Below the pieces are notes generated by a model. The model saw only the letters and a program-made list of their open reading frames with translations. It had not been told where the DNA came from and ran no database searches. A stretch of 6,465 bases of DNA. It comes from Nitrososphaerota archaeon. GTDB lineage: Archaea; Thermoproteota; EX4484-205; JAAOZO01. The position numbers were made by a program, and so were the translations under genes. The DNA is taken from positions 1 through 6,465 of the forward strand of contig JAAOZO010000235.1 in NCBI GenBank assembly GCA_011605715.1, read 5' to 3'. Shown here piece after piece: positions 1 through 6,465 of this stretch (its first letter is position 1; every line of letters begins with the position of its first letter).

Positions 1-3000
1 CTATATACGTATAATTCTCTTCCCCTTTCCTTTACTGAACCAAGAATTGCTGCAGAAATAGAGGCAGCACCTATAATGACAAGAGGTAGAGCAATAGAAA
101 GACCAGAGGAGCCATAGGAAATTACAGGGCTATAGTAATGTGATCCCTCGGAAGATGCAACATACAGTGGAACACTGTATATGCTGGCAATATTTTCTGC
201 GAGAGTTTTTGCATCATTATAACTTTTAGTTACAATAGAAATACTTGCTAAATAGCCACCCATATCTTTTACTAAGTTAAAAGGTAAAATTAGGACCATA
301 CTCCAAGGAGTAGGAGCATACTGTGGATTTTGAACTGTCCCAAGAATGATGTTTGGAAGAATAGGATAGACCGGAGTATCTAGGTATCCATCAAGATCGA
401 CAAAACTATTTAAGGTTGAAGAGTTAACGATTCCAACTACCTTTAGTTTTAACCCTTCAAAGAGAATTGTATCACCAATCCCAATGGACAACTTACTAGC
501 AGCCTCAGAAGGAACTATTACGGAATAATAGTCGTTGGTATTAAACCATCTTCCTTCAACCAGAGCTTTTGAATAATTATAAACGTAATACTCATCAGGA
601 GTTAGTCCTAAGACAGCTTTTATGGAATAGGATGAAGAGTTTGAACTAACAAAGGTATACACGTCGCGTCCTTCAATTGATTCGGGGTACCACCAGGCCC
701 TTGGAGCAAGAACTAACTCCAAATTAGAAAATTGTTCCTGTTTTAACGCATCAATTAATTGGTAATCAAAGACGCCACCTGGTTGTTGGCGTATGCTTGC
801 TTTTATACAAAGACCTACATAGTTAACCTTGCCTTCTGGAACTGTTGATGGTAGTATTGCTTGATAAACAGAAATAGAAGTAAGTGAAACAAAAGCAAAG
901 ACTACAGAAGCTATTGAAAACATAACCAAACCCGTTCTCAACTTACGCTTTTTCATCTGCTCTAGAGTATAGGGAAAGGTAACCAATGCAAAAGAAGTAA
1001 GACCCTTTTCTACAAAGTGGGTACCCAATACTTTTGTCCTTATCTCTTTTAGTGTAGTTAAGGCCTCAGAAGAAAATAAGAAAGTTACAATTAAAAAGAA
1101 TAGAACTACTATTACACTTAAAGGAGCCATAAGAAAGTTAGCTGCAACTTTAAATATTGGATTTACAAAGTAGAATAGACTTATTAGTATTATAAAAGAG
1201 GATATTGATAAAGCAATTAACTTTCTTCCTTGAGTCCCGATAAAAGCAGCAGGAGCTAGGAAGGAAAACAGGGTTAAGATAGCTATTATGAAGATGGAAG
1301 AAACAGGAACGTCGTTAATTAAGCCCATAACACCACCGTAGGCTTTTACTGCCAGTGAATTTAAAGAAAGTGAAAACTGAAACATTTTAAGATAGTTTAG
1401 AGCTTTAGAAGAGTTACCAAATAGATCATTAAAAATAAAGGCACTACTCAAAGAATTTTCTATCAGTGGATTCCAAACATTTGAGCTTCGTAGTACAAGG
1501 TAGCGGTTTAACGATGTAGTATACAAATTTCTTGCAGACTCAAATAAAGCGTTTATGTGAACTTCTTCATTATCCTTTGCTTCGTAACCTGAAAAGTCAT
1601 AAGGAGGTATTGAAACTGTTGAAGTATTCGTTAACAAAACTTCTAGCACTCGTGTTGAACCTATAGTTATAAAACTTACAAACTTAGAGTGAGGTTGAGT
1701 AAATGTAACCAGAACTTTATCGTCCGGCTGAATGAAATAACCCCAAGATATGTCAGGACCAAGGGATTTAGCATTAAGTAAAGAGATCGAGGGAATGCCT
1801 TGGAACCAAACATTGGTAGGTACACGAGGATCTCTAAATATTAGTGGTCTTAAACCTTGATAATCAAAAACATTAAAGAAAACCAAAGTATTGCATTTAA
1901 ATGCTACTGTGGTTACATTGTACGGATCTACAGTAAGTTGATAATAGTTTGGAATATACTGCGCACCATATTGACCAAGGTCAGGAGCATATTCTATAAG
2001 ACTGCTTACATTGTTTAACTTAAATGGAAGGAAAGAATAAGAACCGATGCATGGAGCTAGCCCATAACCTAATCCCTTCATTTCAAATTCTCCTTGCGAA
2101 TTTGAAAAACTGTAAATAATCTGAAATGGATAGTTTGTGTAGCCCAGGCCGGCTGGGAATGCGACTACTATAGCATTCGGAACAGGATCATACCATCCTT
2201 TTGTGACGTTAAAAGCTAATACTCTACCATGAACTGTTATGAATCCAGCAACATCTGTAGCACCTGCAGCAATTAGGGTTTTGCTTTTACCTGAAATTGC
2301 AGGGGATACTTGATCCCATTTAATTCCCCAATCAGGTGAGTTTGAGAGCGCGTAGACTACAGCTAGACTTAAGTAGGCTTGAGGCCAAAGATTATCAAAG
2401 TTTACATTCTGCTTAAGTGGCAAGCCCCAATCAAAACTTAGAGTTCGATCTGTCTTTATAGTAAATCCTAACCCATGAGCCATAGAAAGAGGCTCGGAGT
2501 CCAATATAAAAGGAGTAGCTTGAGCACCCCACCATGCGTTACTAGAAAAACCAAAAGTTACAGTTACAGAGTTGTTAAGGTTATTGCTAATAGAGTTTAC
2601 TATGTTCATAAGCTTTGTTTGCAACCAGCCAGTCCATCTTGTTTGAATAGTCGTACTTCCATACCTATAGAAGAAACCTTGGCTGAGAAAAGATACACTT
2701 CTTGAACTCGTTAAAAAGTCTAAGTCAATTTGCATCCAAATTTTTGTGTTGCCGTTAAGGACACTCTGATTATAGAAGAACTCATCTACAAATGCCCTAG
2801 CACCCGCAAGTGCTTCATAATGGCCAGAAAGGGCAACAAACCAAATTGTCCTCTTAGGGGGATATTTGGAAAATACTCTTGCAAGCTCTAACAAAGTTGA
2901 GATTGAAGCTGCTTCATCTCCTGACGAAGCAAGCGCAGGAATAACTGACCATGTGTCATAATGAGCTGAAACTACTATTATATCATTTGGGAATTCAGTA

Positions 3001-3737
3001 CCTTTTATAACACCAATTATGTTTTGTCCAATAACATCCTTAAATACCATTTCATTTTTTATTGTTACGTAAACTTCGTTGTTACTACTCAGTAATTTTA
3101 AAAGTAGCTCGGACTCGTTATGAGAAATATAAAGCCTTGGTACGTACACTGGTGTTAATAAGAATTTACTTCTTGCTTCGGCATAGTTGCTTTCATTTGG
3201 TTCAATAAAGATAACTCCTTTCGCACCTAGTGCAGCAGCTTGGATCCAGTTGTCTTCGCTGTTAAAATCCATTAAAACAATCGAGCCATTTATAGGTTTA
3301 CCACTTAGCTCTTGATAGCTTCCTTTACCTACATAGATAAGTCTTCCAGAAATGCCAGATTCGGGAGTTTTACATGTTTGAACTAAGTTTGGCCAAACAG
3401 AGTAAGCTTTGAAGGAATACTCATTTTCACCTACGGTAACAACTACTAAATCGTCGCCGTCAATTGCATTGGCAACTGAAAAGTTTTGAACCATAGGATT
3501 AAGTCCTAATTTGCTAAAAACTTCATAAATGTAGTTTGCGGCTAAGTAAGAGCCAGGGTATCCCGTTACTCTCGAACCTAAAGAAGAGAAGAAGTTAACA
3601 TCTTCAATGATTCTTGACTTATTCAAAGAGGAGAAATCAGGAACTTCTAGACTAGTCTGACTTTTTACGCTTAGGTAGGTAACCTGAGAGCAGATTACGA
3701 TAAAACTAAAGAGTAATAGAAGAAGGATTTTTTTCAT
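1..3737 (-). CDS. M28 peptidase-like / FtsX-type permease fusion protein (C-terminus beyond window)
   Basis: I translated the minus frame from the ATG at 3737 to position 3 and found no stop: 1245 visible residues, incomplete at the C-terminus. Residues 1-23 are a signal peptide or anchor (MKKILLLLLFSFIVICSQ). Residues about 30-90 resemble the M28 N-terminal helix region, and about 127-235 look like a PA insert (GSIVLMDF, then ALGAKGVIFIEP). The M28 core holds VVVSAHYD (H259, D261), D274 in SSGDEAAS, IDLD (D338) and DSEP (E415). Residues about 503-560 resemble a carboxypeptidase-regulatory beta domain (PVPNAIVVA, GEFEMKGL). Three helices follow (about 811-833, 840-862, 867-886), then a basic cytosolic linker, a helix at about 936-957, a MacB-like extracellular domain (VEGRWF, GDTILF, KVVGI) and a helix at 1212-1233 followed by SVKERGREL, a typical FtsX motif. 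The peptidase part should face outside the cell. The canonical M28 Glu-Glu pair is absent (G305-H306-Y307-E308), so catalysis is uncertain. An in-frame GTG at 3752 is an alternative start. Domain calls are by eye; the overall class is fairly secure. Confidence 0.88.
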   Translation of the reverse strand, partial: MKKILLLLLFSFIVICSQVTYLSVKSQTSLEVPDFSSLNKSRIIEDVNFFSSLGSRVTGYPGSYLAANYIYEVFSKLGLNPMVQNFSVANAIDGDDLVVVTVGENEYSFKAYSVWPNLVQTCKTPESGISGRLIYVGKGSYQELSGKPINGSIVLMDFNSEDNWIQAAALGAKGVIFIEPNESNYAEARSKFLLTPVYVPRLYISHNESELLLKLLSSNNEVYVTIKNEMVFKDVIGQNIIGVIKGTEFPNDIIVVSAHYDTWSVIPALASSGDEAASISTLLELARVFSKYPPKRTIWFVALSGHYEALAGARAFVDEFFYNQSVLNGNTKIWMQIDLDFLTSSRSVSFLSQGFFYRYGSTTIQTRWTGWLQTKLMNIVNSISNNLNNSVTVTFGFSSNAWWGAQATPFILDSEPLSMAHGLGFTIKTDRTLSFDWGLPLKQNVNFDNLWPQAYLSLAVVYALSNSPDWGIKWDQVSPAISGKSKTLIAAGATDVAGFITVHGRVLAFNVTKGWYDPVPNAIVVAFPAGLGYTNYPFQIIYSFSNSQGEFEMKGLGYGLAPCIGSYSFLPFKLNNVSSLIEYAPDLGQYGAQYIPNYYQLTVDPYNVTTVAFKCNTLVFFNVFDYQGLRPLIFRDPRVPTNVWFQGIPSISLLNAKSLGPDISWGYFIQPDDKVLVTFTQPHSKFVSFITIGSTRVLEVLLTNTSTVSIPPYDFSGYEAKDNEEVHINALFESARNLYTTSLNRYLVLRSSNVWNPLIENSLSSAFIFNDLFGNSSKALNYLKMFQFSLSLNSLAVKAYGGVMGLINDVPVSSIFIIAILTLFSFLAPAAFIGTQGRKLIALSISSFIILISLFYFVNPIFKVAANFLMAPLSVIVVLFFLIVTFLFSSEALTTLKEIRTKVLGTHFVEKGLTSFALVTFPYTLEQMKKRKLRTGLVMFSIASVVFAFVSLTSISVYQAILPSTVPEGKVNYVGLCIKASIRQQPGGVFDYQLIDALKQEQFSNLELVLAPRAWWYPESIEGRDVYTFVSSNSSSYSIKAVLGLTPDEYYVYNYSKALVEGRWFNTNDYYSVIVPSEAASKLSIGIGDTILFEGLKLKVVGIVNSSTLNSFVDLDGYLDTPVYPILPNIILGTVQNPQYAPTPWSMVLILPFNLVKDMGGYLASISIVTKSYNDAKTLAENIASIYSVPLYVASSEGSHYYSPVISYGSSGLSIALPLVIIGAASISAAILGSVKERGRELYVY

Positions 3738-3756
3738 CTCAAAAACCTTCACTTTT

Positions 3757-3762
3757 CTCACC
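3757..3762 (-). promoter_or_regulatory. Possible Shine-Dalgarno site supporting a GTG start at 3752
   Basis: The minus strand reads GGTGAG here, which can pair with the anti-SD sequence at the archaeal 16S rRNA 3' end. It lies four bases upstream of an in-frame GTG (3752-3750) and 19 bases upstream of the ATG at 3737. It therefore favours the GTG, which would add five residues (M-K-V-F-E) before the annotated Met. Either start leaves the hydrophobic signal segment intact. The spacing of four bases is slightly short, so the ATG is kept as the default. Confidence 0.4.
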
Positions 3763-3767
3763 ACAAC

Positions 3768-3805
3768 AAATAAAAAAATAAAAAATAAAAAGATTTCCTC
3801 TTTTT
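3768..3805 (-). terminator. Hairpin plus T-tract terminator after the 670-residue transporter gene
   Basis: On the minus strand, the last two bases of the TAA stop codon start a perfect 7-base inverted repeat: AAAAAGA (3805-3799), loop GGAAA, TCTTTTT (3793-3787). The T-run then continues as blocks of five, six, seven and three T separated by single A bases, down to 3768. Archaeal RNA polymerase terminates at such T-rich tracts, and the weak A/T hairpin may help. The T/A-rich stretch also lies about 20-40 bases upstream of the next gene's possible starts, so part of it (for example TATTTTTTTA at 3780-3771) could double as a degenerate TATA element for that gene. Confidence 0.6.
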
Positions 3806-5816
3806 AAAATCTAGCAAGCCATGCTGGTAATGAAGTTCCAAAGAAGGTTATTAGGGAACCGAAAAGTACTAAGCCACCAAAGCCTATGCAAACACCCGTG
3901 GCTATTGGCAACCACTTTTCTTCAAATACTCTTGAACCACCGAACTTTAGTACAGCATATTTTATAATAAAAGCTACCAGCCAAGTTGGCCACCAACCAT
4001 CCGGAAGCATTAACATACCTATCGGATTTATAAAGAACCACGCATAGCGAGCTCTTAAGAAATAGATTAAGTAAGTGGCAATTATACCGAGTATAGCGTA
4101 AGTCCAAGTTTCTGTTACTGTAAGAGCAGGAGGAGTCCCATAAGTCCAATTGTATATACCTGGAAGACTCCAATCATTATAAGCTATTGAGTTAATTCTT
4201 GAATATCCTCCAAACCTTGTCATAAACCATGGCCATATAAAGTAAACTGCAACTATAGTTGACAGTAATGAAATTATAGTTATGTATAAGACATCTTTTC
4301 CTGAAGTATTCATTTCTTGAGCCATTTTATAAGACTTAAAACCATGATGCATTGCCATAGAGCTCATTCGTACTCCAGTTCCATAACTATAGTACATTAG
4401 AATGGTGTTAAAAGCTCCTGGAGATGGTCTTGGACCCCATTGACCGAGGAAAGTTCCAGTATCGAAAACTAAGTATGAATATGTATCCACGCTTGGCATG
4501 AACTCTTCAACTTCTCCCATCATTCTTGTCCAACCATACATGTAGAAAATGAAGAATGCAGGAACTAGTATTGCCATTATTATTGGAGAACCTGTAATTG
4601 CAAAAAGAATTACTTGAAGAAGATAAGTACCTATTGCACCATATGCTAAGAATTGATACGAAACGCCATCGTCTTCTGCTTTTTCACCAGTTAAGCCTTT
4701 TTTGAATATGTCGATGATGTGATTTCTGTACTTTATCACTACAACAGCTGCTAATCCTAGAGAGACGCCTATCCAGGAAAACTGCATCCACTTAAATGGC
4801 CCTAATGACCAAGGATAATCGCCTTCGTTACCTGCTCCAGGTGTGAATGGAGCCCAACCAGCTCTGACTGTTACTGTTTGGTAAATTACTCCAAAGACAA
4901 ACCAGTAAAGAACTGCTGTAGCTAGCGCATCTAAGGGTATAAATTGCGCTACAAAGACATCAGTAACGTAAAGGTTTCCAGAAGTTAAGGCACCAGGTAG
5001 TGGACCTTGAGTTATAGATATTAGATTCACGGGCCAGTTAGTTAGTGCATTACCTCCAAAAGCTAAGGGCCAAAAGTTTATCAATTGGCCAGGTATTGCA
5101 AGTATCATACCAACTACGAATCCTAACCAAAACAGTTTCGTTAACTGAAGCCTAAAGTTAAAGAGAATGGGAGTACCAGATTCTTCTTGAGTATAGTATT
5201 TCATTAAGTAAACATGCGGAGCTATTCCAGGGAAAGGTAACCTTTCAATTTCAACTAAAGGCTTTCTAAGGAAGTAACCCCATATTGCCATACCAACGAA
5301 CTCAGCTATACCCCAAACTATCCAGAACAATATTGGAACTAGCCATGGTCCTAAGTCGAAGGAGCCACCATACCAGAATGAATGTATTACTGCAGGATCT
5401 TTAGGTGCAAGAAAAGAAGGAAGATTCTTGTAAAAAACGTCATGGTATTCATCACTGGCTAAACCTGAAGTAGCAAAGCCAATATTCCAGTGTGGAAGAG
5501 GAGTTGTTGTCCAGTAACCAAAACCATACGCGGCGTACATTCCACCTGCTGTTATAAAGCAAATTACGAAAAGCAGTGTGAGCTCTTGAGGAGTCAATTT
5601 TAGTTTTGGCGAGAGTTTTCCTAGGACGAAAACTACGAGCAACATCCAGAACCAAGGTAGTGGAAAGATTAGCGGATAGTTCCACCAAGCTCCAAATCCT
5701 TGCATTACTAAGTTTAAGAAGTAGCCTACTGGTGGTATTACTATGGCAGCTATTATTACCCAAGTTTTTAGTCCTGATGGTTTAACTACCTTTTCAACAG
5801 TCTTTGTTTCGCTCAT
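3804..5816 (-). CDS. OPT-like multi-pass membrane transporter, DUF6785/DUF6784 family
   Basis: This complete 670-residue protein has about 12-13 hydrophobic segments, roughly at 18-38, 51-69, 78-100, 157-182, 228-248, 292-312, 345-363, 388-408, 411-428, 507-530, 571-587, 609-624 and 636-658. The N-terminal half has features I associate with DUF6785: LTPQELTLLF at 74-83 and a basic segment followed by EIERLPFPG at 189-197. The C-terminal end matches the DUF6784 pattern: INPIGM at 596-601, IIKYAVLKFGG at 617-627, then a final helix after KWLPIATG. Family members are often annotated as OPT-like or peptide transporters, but the substrate is not known from sequence. A charged loop at about 362-385 (KYRN to EDDG) is probably cytosolic. 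The ATG lies 37 bases downstream of a TATA-type element, giving a short leader. The downstream neighbour, on the same strand, carries an extracellular M28 peptidase-like domain, which makes peptide uptake an attractive but unproven role. Confidence 0.88.
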   Translation of the reverse strand: MSETKTVEKVVKPSGLKTWVIIAAIVIPPVGYFLNLVMQGFGAWWNYPLIFPLPWFWMLLVVFVLGKLSPKLKLTPQELTLLFVICFITAGGMYAAYGFGYWTTTPLPHWNIGFATSGLASDEYHDVFYKNLPSFLAPKDPAVIHSFWYGGSFDLGPWLVPILFWIVWGIAEFVGMAIWGYFLRKPLVEIERLPFPGIAPHVYLMKYYTQEESGTPILFNFRLQLTKLFWLGFVVGMILAIPGQLINFWPLAFGGNALTNWPVNLISITQGPLPGALTSGNLYVTDVFVAQFIPLDALATAVLYWFVFGVIYQTVTVRAGWAPFTPGAGNEGDYPWSLGPFKWMQFSWIGVSLGLAAVVVIKYRNHIIDIFKKGLTGEKAEDDGVSYQFLAYGAIGTYLLQVILFAITGSPIIMAILVPAFFIFYMYGWTRMMGEVEEFMPSVDTYSYLVFDTGTFLGQWGPRPSPGAFNTILMYYSYGTGVRMSSMAMHHGFKSYKMAQEMNTSGKDVLYITIISLLSTIVAVYFIWPWFMTRFGGYSRINSIAYNDWSLPGIYNWTYGTPPALTVTETWTYAILGIIATYLIYFLRARYAWFFINPIGMLMLPDGWWPTWLVAFIIKYAVLKFGGSRVFEEKWLPIATGVCIGFGGLVLFGSLITFFGTSLPAWLARF

Positions 5817-5849
5817 TTTTCACTCGAGGAATTATTAGTATTTCATAAG

Positions 5850-5866
5850 TATAAAAATCTTTTGGT
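5850..5866 (-). promoter_or_regulatory. BRE/TATA promoter of the transporter gene
   Basis: The minus strand reads ACCAAAAGATTTTTATA. The TTTTTATA (5857-5850) matches the archaeal box A, and the purine-rich ACCAAAAGA just upstream fits a B recognition element. The box centre is about 37 bases before the ATG at 5816, which predicts transcription start near 5827 and a leader of roughly 8-13 bases. That leader holds GAGTGA, an SD-like sequence one base short of GAGGTGA. This suggests the transporter gene has its own promoter rather than depending on read-through from the ABC ATPase gene. Confidence 0.65.
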
Positions 5867-5988
5867 AAAGCTTAAATATAATTTTAAAAGATACTTAATT
5901 ATAAGTGCGTTTTTGAAAAACTTTAGTACAGAGAACACCTACCGCTCGAAATAAACCTTCTTCATGAGACTTAGCAAATTTTCATGGA

Positions 5989-6001
5989 AGTAAAAATAAA
6001 G
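5989..6001 (-). terminator. Weak T-rich candidate terminator after the ABC ATPase gene
   Basis: About 50 bases past the stop codon at 6053 the minus strand reads CTTTATTTTTACT. T-rich runs of this kind can end archaeal transcription, but there is no clear hairpin and the run is short. The surrounding gap (5880-6052) otherwise shows no convincing gene. Confidence 0.3.
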
Positions 6002-6052
6002 CGACGAGTTTTATACTGAAGTTTATTTTTTCTTTTGATAGAGCTATTGTTC

Positions 6053-6465
6053 TTAGATAAACTCTACTAATGAAACTAAATTTTCGTTTTTAATTTTTAA
6101 CTTAACTTGTCTTCCAACAAACTTTTTTAGTTCATGAAACTTGTCAATATGCTCTAAGTATACCTTAACGAAGTTTGAATTTACTTTTGCTTTAAGTTGA
6201 ACGTAGTCTTTAACTAAGTTTACAGCTTCTACTGTAGCATTGAAGCCACTCTCTGAAGAAAGTTCAAGGTTGTTTGGTCTAATTAATACTTTAACTTCTT
6301 TCGTATTTATTATTTTTTCATCTACCTTAGCTTTGAACGTATAATCGCCTACCTTTAAGATCAAGTACTCATTCTCAAACCCAACAACTTTTGCAGTTAC
6401 CATATTGCTTACTCCAAGCAACTTCGCTGATTTTTCAGAACAAGGCTTAGAAAGCACAGAAAAAG
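6053..6465 (-). CDS. ABC transporter ATP-binding protein, C-terminal TOBE-like part (5' end beyond window)
   Basis: The frame is open to the window edge: 136 complete codons end at the TAA at 6055-6053. A GTG at 6457 could be read as a start, but two more codons (F, S) precede it without a stop, and the sequence aligns by eye with the region just after the nucleotide-binding domain of importer ATPases. The stretch KPCSEKSAKLLGVSN matches the usual pattern of P, then A, then F/L-L-G, then N. A basic beta-rich TOBE-like domain follows, with VKVLIRPNNLEL corresponding to the common IRPE motif and a C-terminal half (FNATVEAVNLV, then VKVYLEHIDK, then VKLKIKNENLVSLVEF). The Walker A, Walker B and signature motifs would lie upstream, outside the window, so ATPase function cannot be checked here. 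TOBE domains regulate or bind substrate in importers for sugars, oxyanions (molybdate, tungstate, sulfate) or iron. The layout recalls the oxyanion type, but the substrate is not decidable. Confidence 0.72.
   Translation of the reverse strand, partial: FSVLSKPCSEKSAKLLGVSNMVTAKVVGFENEYLILKVGDYTFKAKVDEKIINTKEVKVLIRPNNLELSSESGFNATVEAVNLVKDYVQLKAKVNSNFVKVYLEHIDKFHELKKFVGRQVKLKIKNENLVSLVEFI

Noticed and set aside
2475..2705. Open frame of 76 codons on the plus strand
   Set aside because: It lies antisense inside the M28 domain of the large minus-strand gene, has basic low-complexity composition and no recognisable domain; the minus frame is clearly the coding one.
3690..3695. Cysteine in the signal segment (FIVICS) as a lipobox
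   Set aside because: The residue before Cys is Ile rather than Gly or Ala, so it does not fit the archaeal lipobox.
3922..4173. Open frame of 83 codons on the minus strand in another frame
   Set aside because: It overlaps the C-terminal helices of the 670-residue transporter completely; its composition is that of a shadow frame.
5452..5763. Open frame of 103 codons on the minus strand in another frame
   Set aside because: It sits inside the N-terminal half of the transporter, has no domain signature, and its start lies within established coding sequence.
5938..5985. Tiny minus-strand frame reading MKILLSLMKKVYFER in the intergenic gap
   Set aside because: At 15 codons it is too short to separate from chance and has no nearby SD or TATA element placed for it.
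6008..6016. TATA-like TTTTATAC on the plus strand
   Set aside because: No plus-strand gene follows; it would only drive antisense RNA into the ABC ATPase tail. Such strings are common in AT-rich gaps.
5960..6020. Possible C/D-box sRNA on the plus strand (ATGAGAC-like C box, CTGA D box)
   Set aside because: The C box does not match RUGAUGA well, no inner D'/C' pair is visible, and no terminal stem flanks it.

Overview
The window looks like a chromosomal piece of a thermophilic archaeon, most likely a crenarchaeon of the Sulfolobales kind. The DNA is AT-rich, isoleucine is often encoded by ATA, AGA and AGG arginine codons are common, the intergenic gaps carry a BRE/TATA-type promoter and T-rich terminators, and the proteins resemble archaeal families. 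The genus is an inference from style and cannot be fixed from this sequence.

All three genes lie on the minus strand, so transcription runs from position 6465 towards 1. First (6465 to 6053) comes the C-terminal end of an ABC-transporter ATP-binding protein with a TOBE-like domain; its nucleotide-binding domain lies beyond the window. A 236-base gap follows, holding a clear BRE/TATA promoter. Next (5816 to 3804) is a complete 670-residue multi-pass membrane protein of the DUF6785/DUF6784 type, an OPT-like family often labelled as peptide transporters. It ends in a small hairpin with T-tracts. After a 66-base gap a very large gene (3737 to 1, running off the window) encodes a membrane-anchored protein. 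Its order is signal anchor, PA-like insert, M28-type metallopeptidase-like domain, carboxypeptidase-regulatory-like beta domain, three membrane helices, and a second FtsX/MacB-type permease unit that is cut by the window edge. The reading frame is open for all 1245 visible codons.

The notable object is this large protein. Its topology fits a duplicated ABC3 (FtsX-like) permease in which the first extracellular domain is an M28 aminopeptidase-like module. The module keeps the HxD and bridging-Asp positions, but the usual Glu-Glu pair reads His-Tyr-Glu and the usual late His position reads Glu. With an OPT-like transporter next door, one reading is an envelope system joining extracellular peptide processing or sensing to peptide uptake. 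That functional link is inferred from adjacency and family knowledge only.

The 236-base gap (5817 to 6052) holds the promoter and a weak T-rich stretch; I see no convincing RNA gene or small protein gene in the rest of it. No mobile element, CRISPR array, tRNA or rRNA was seen.
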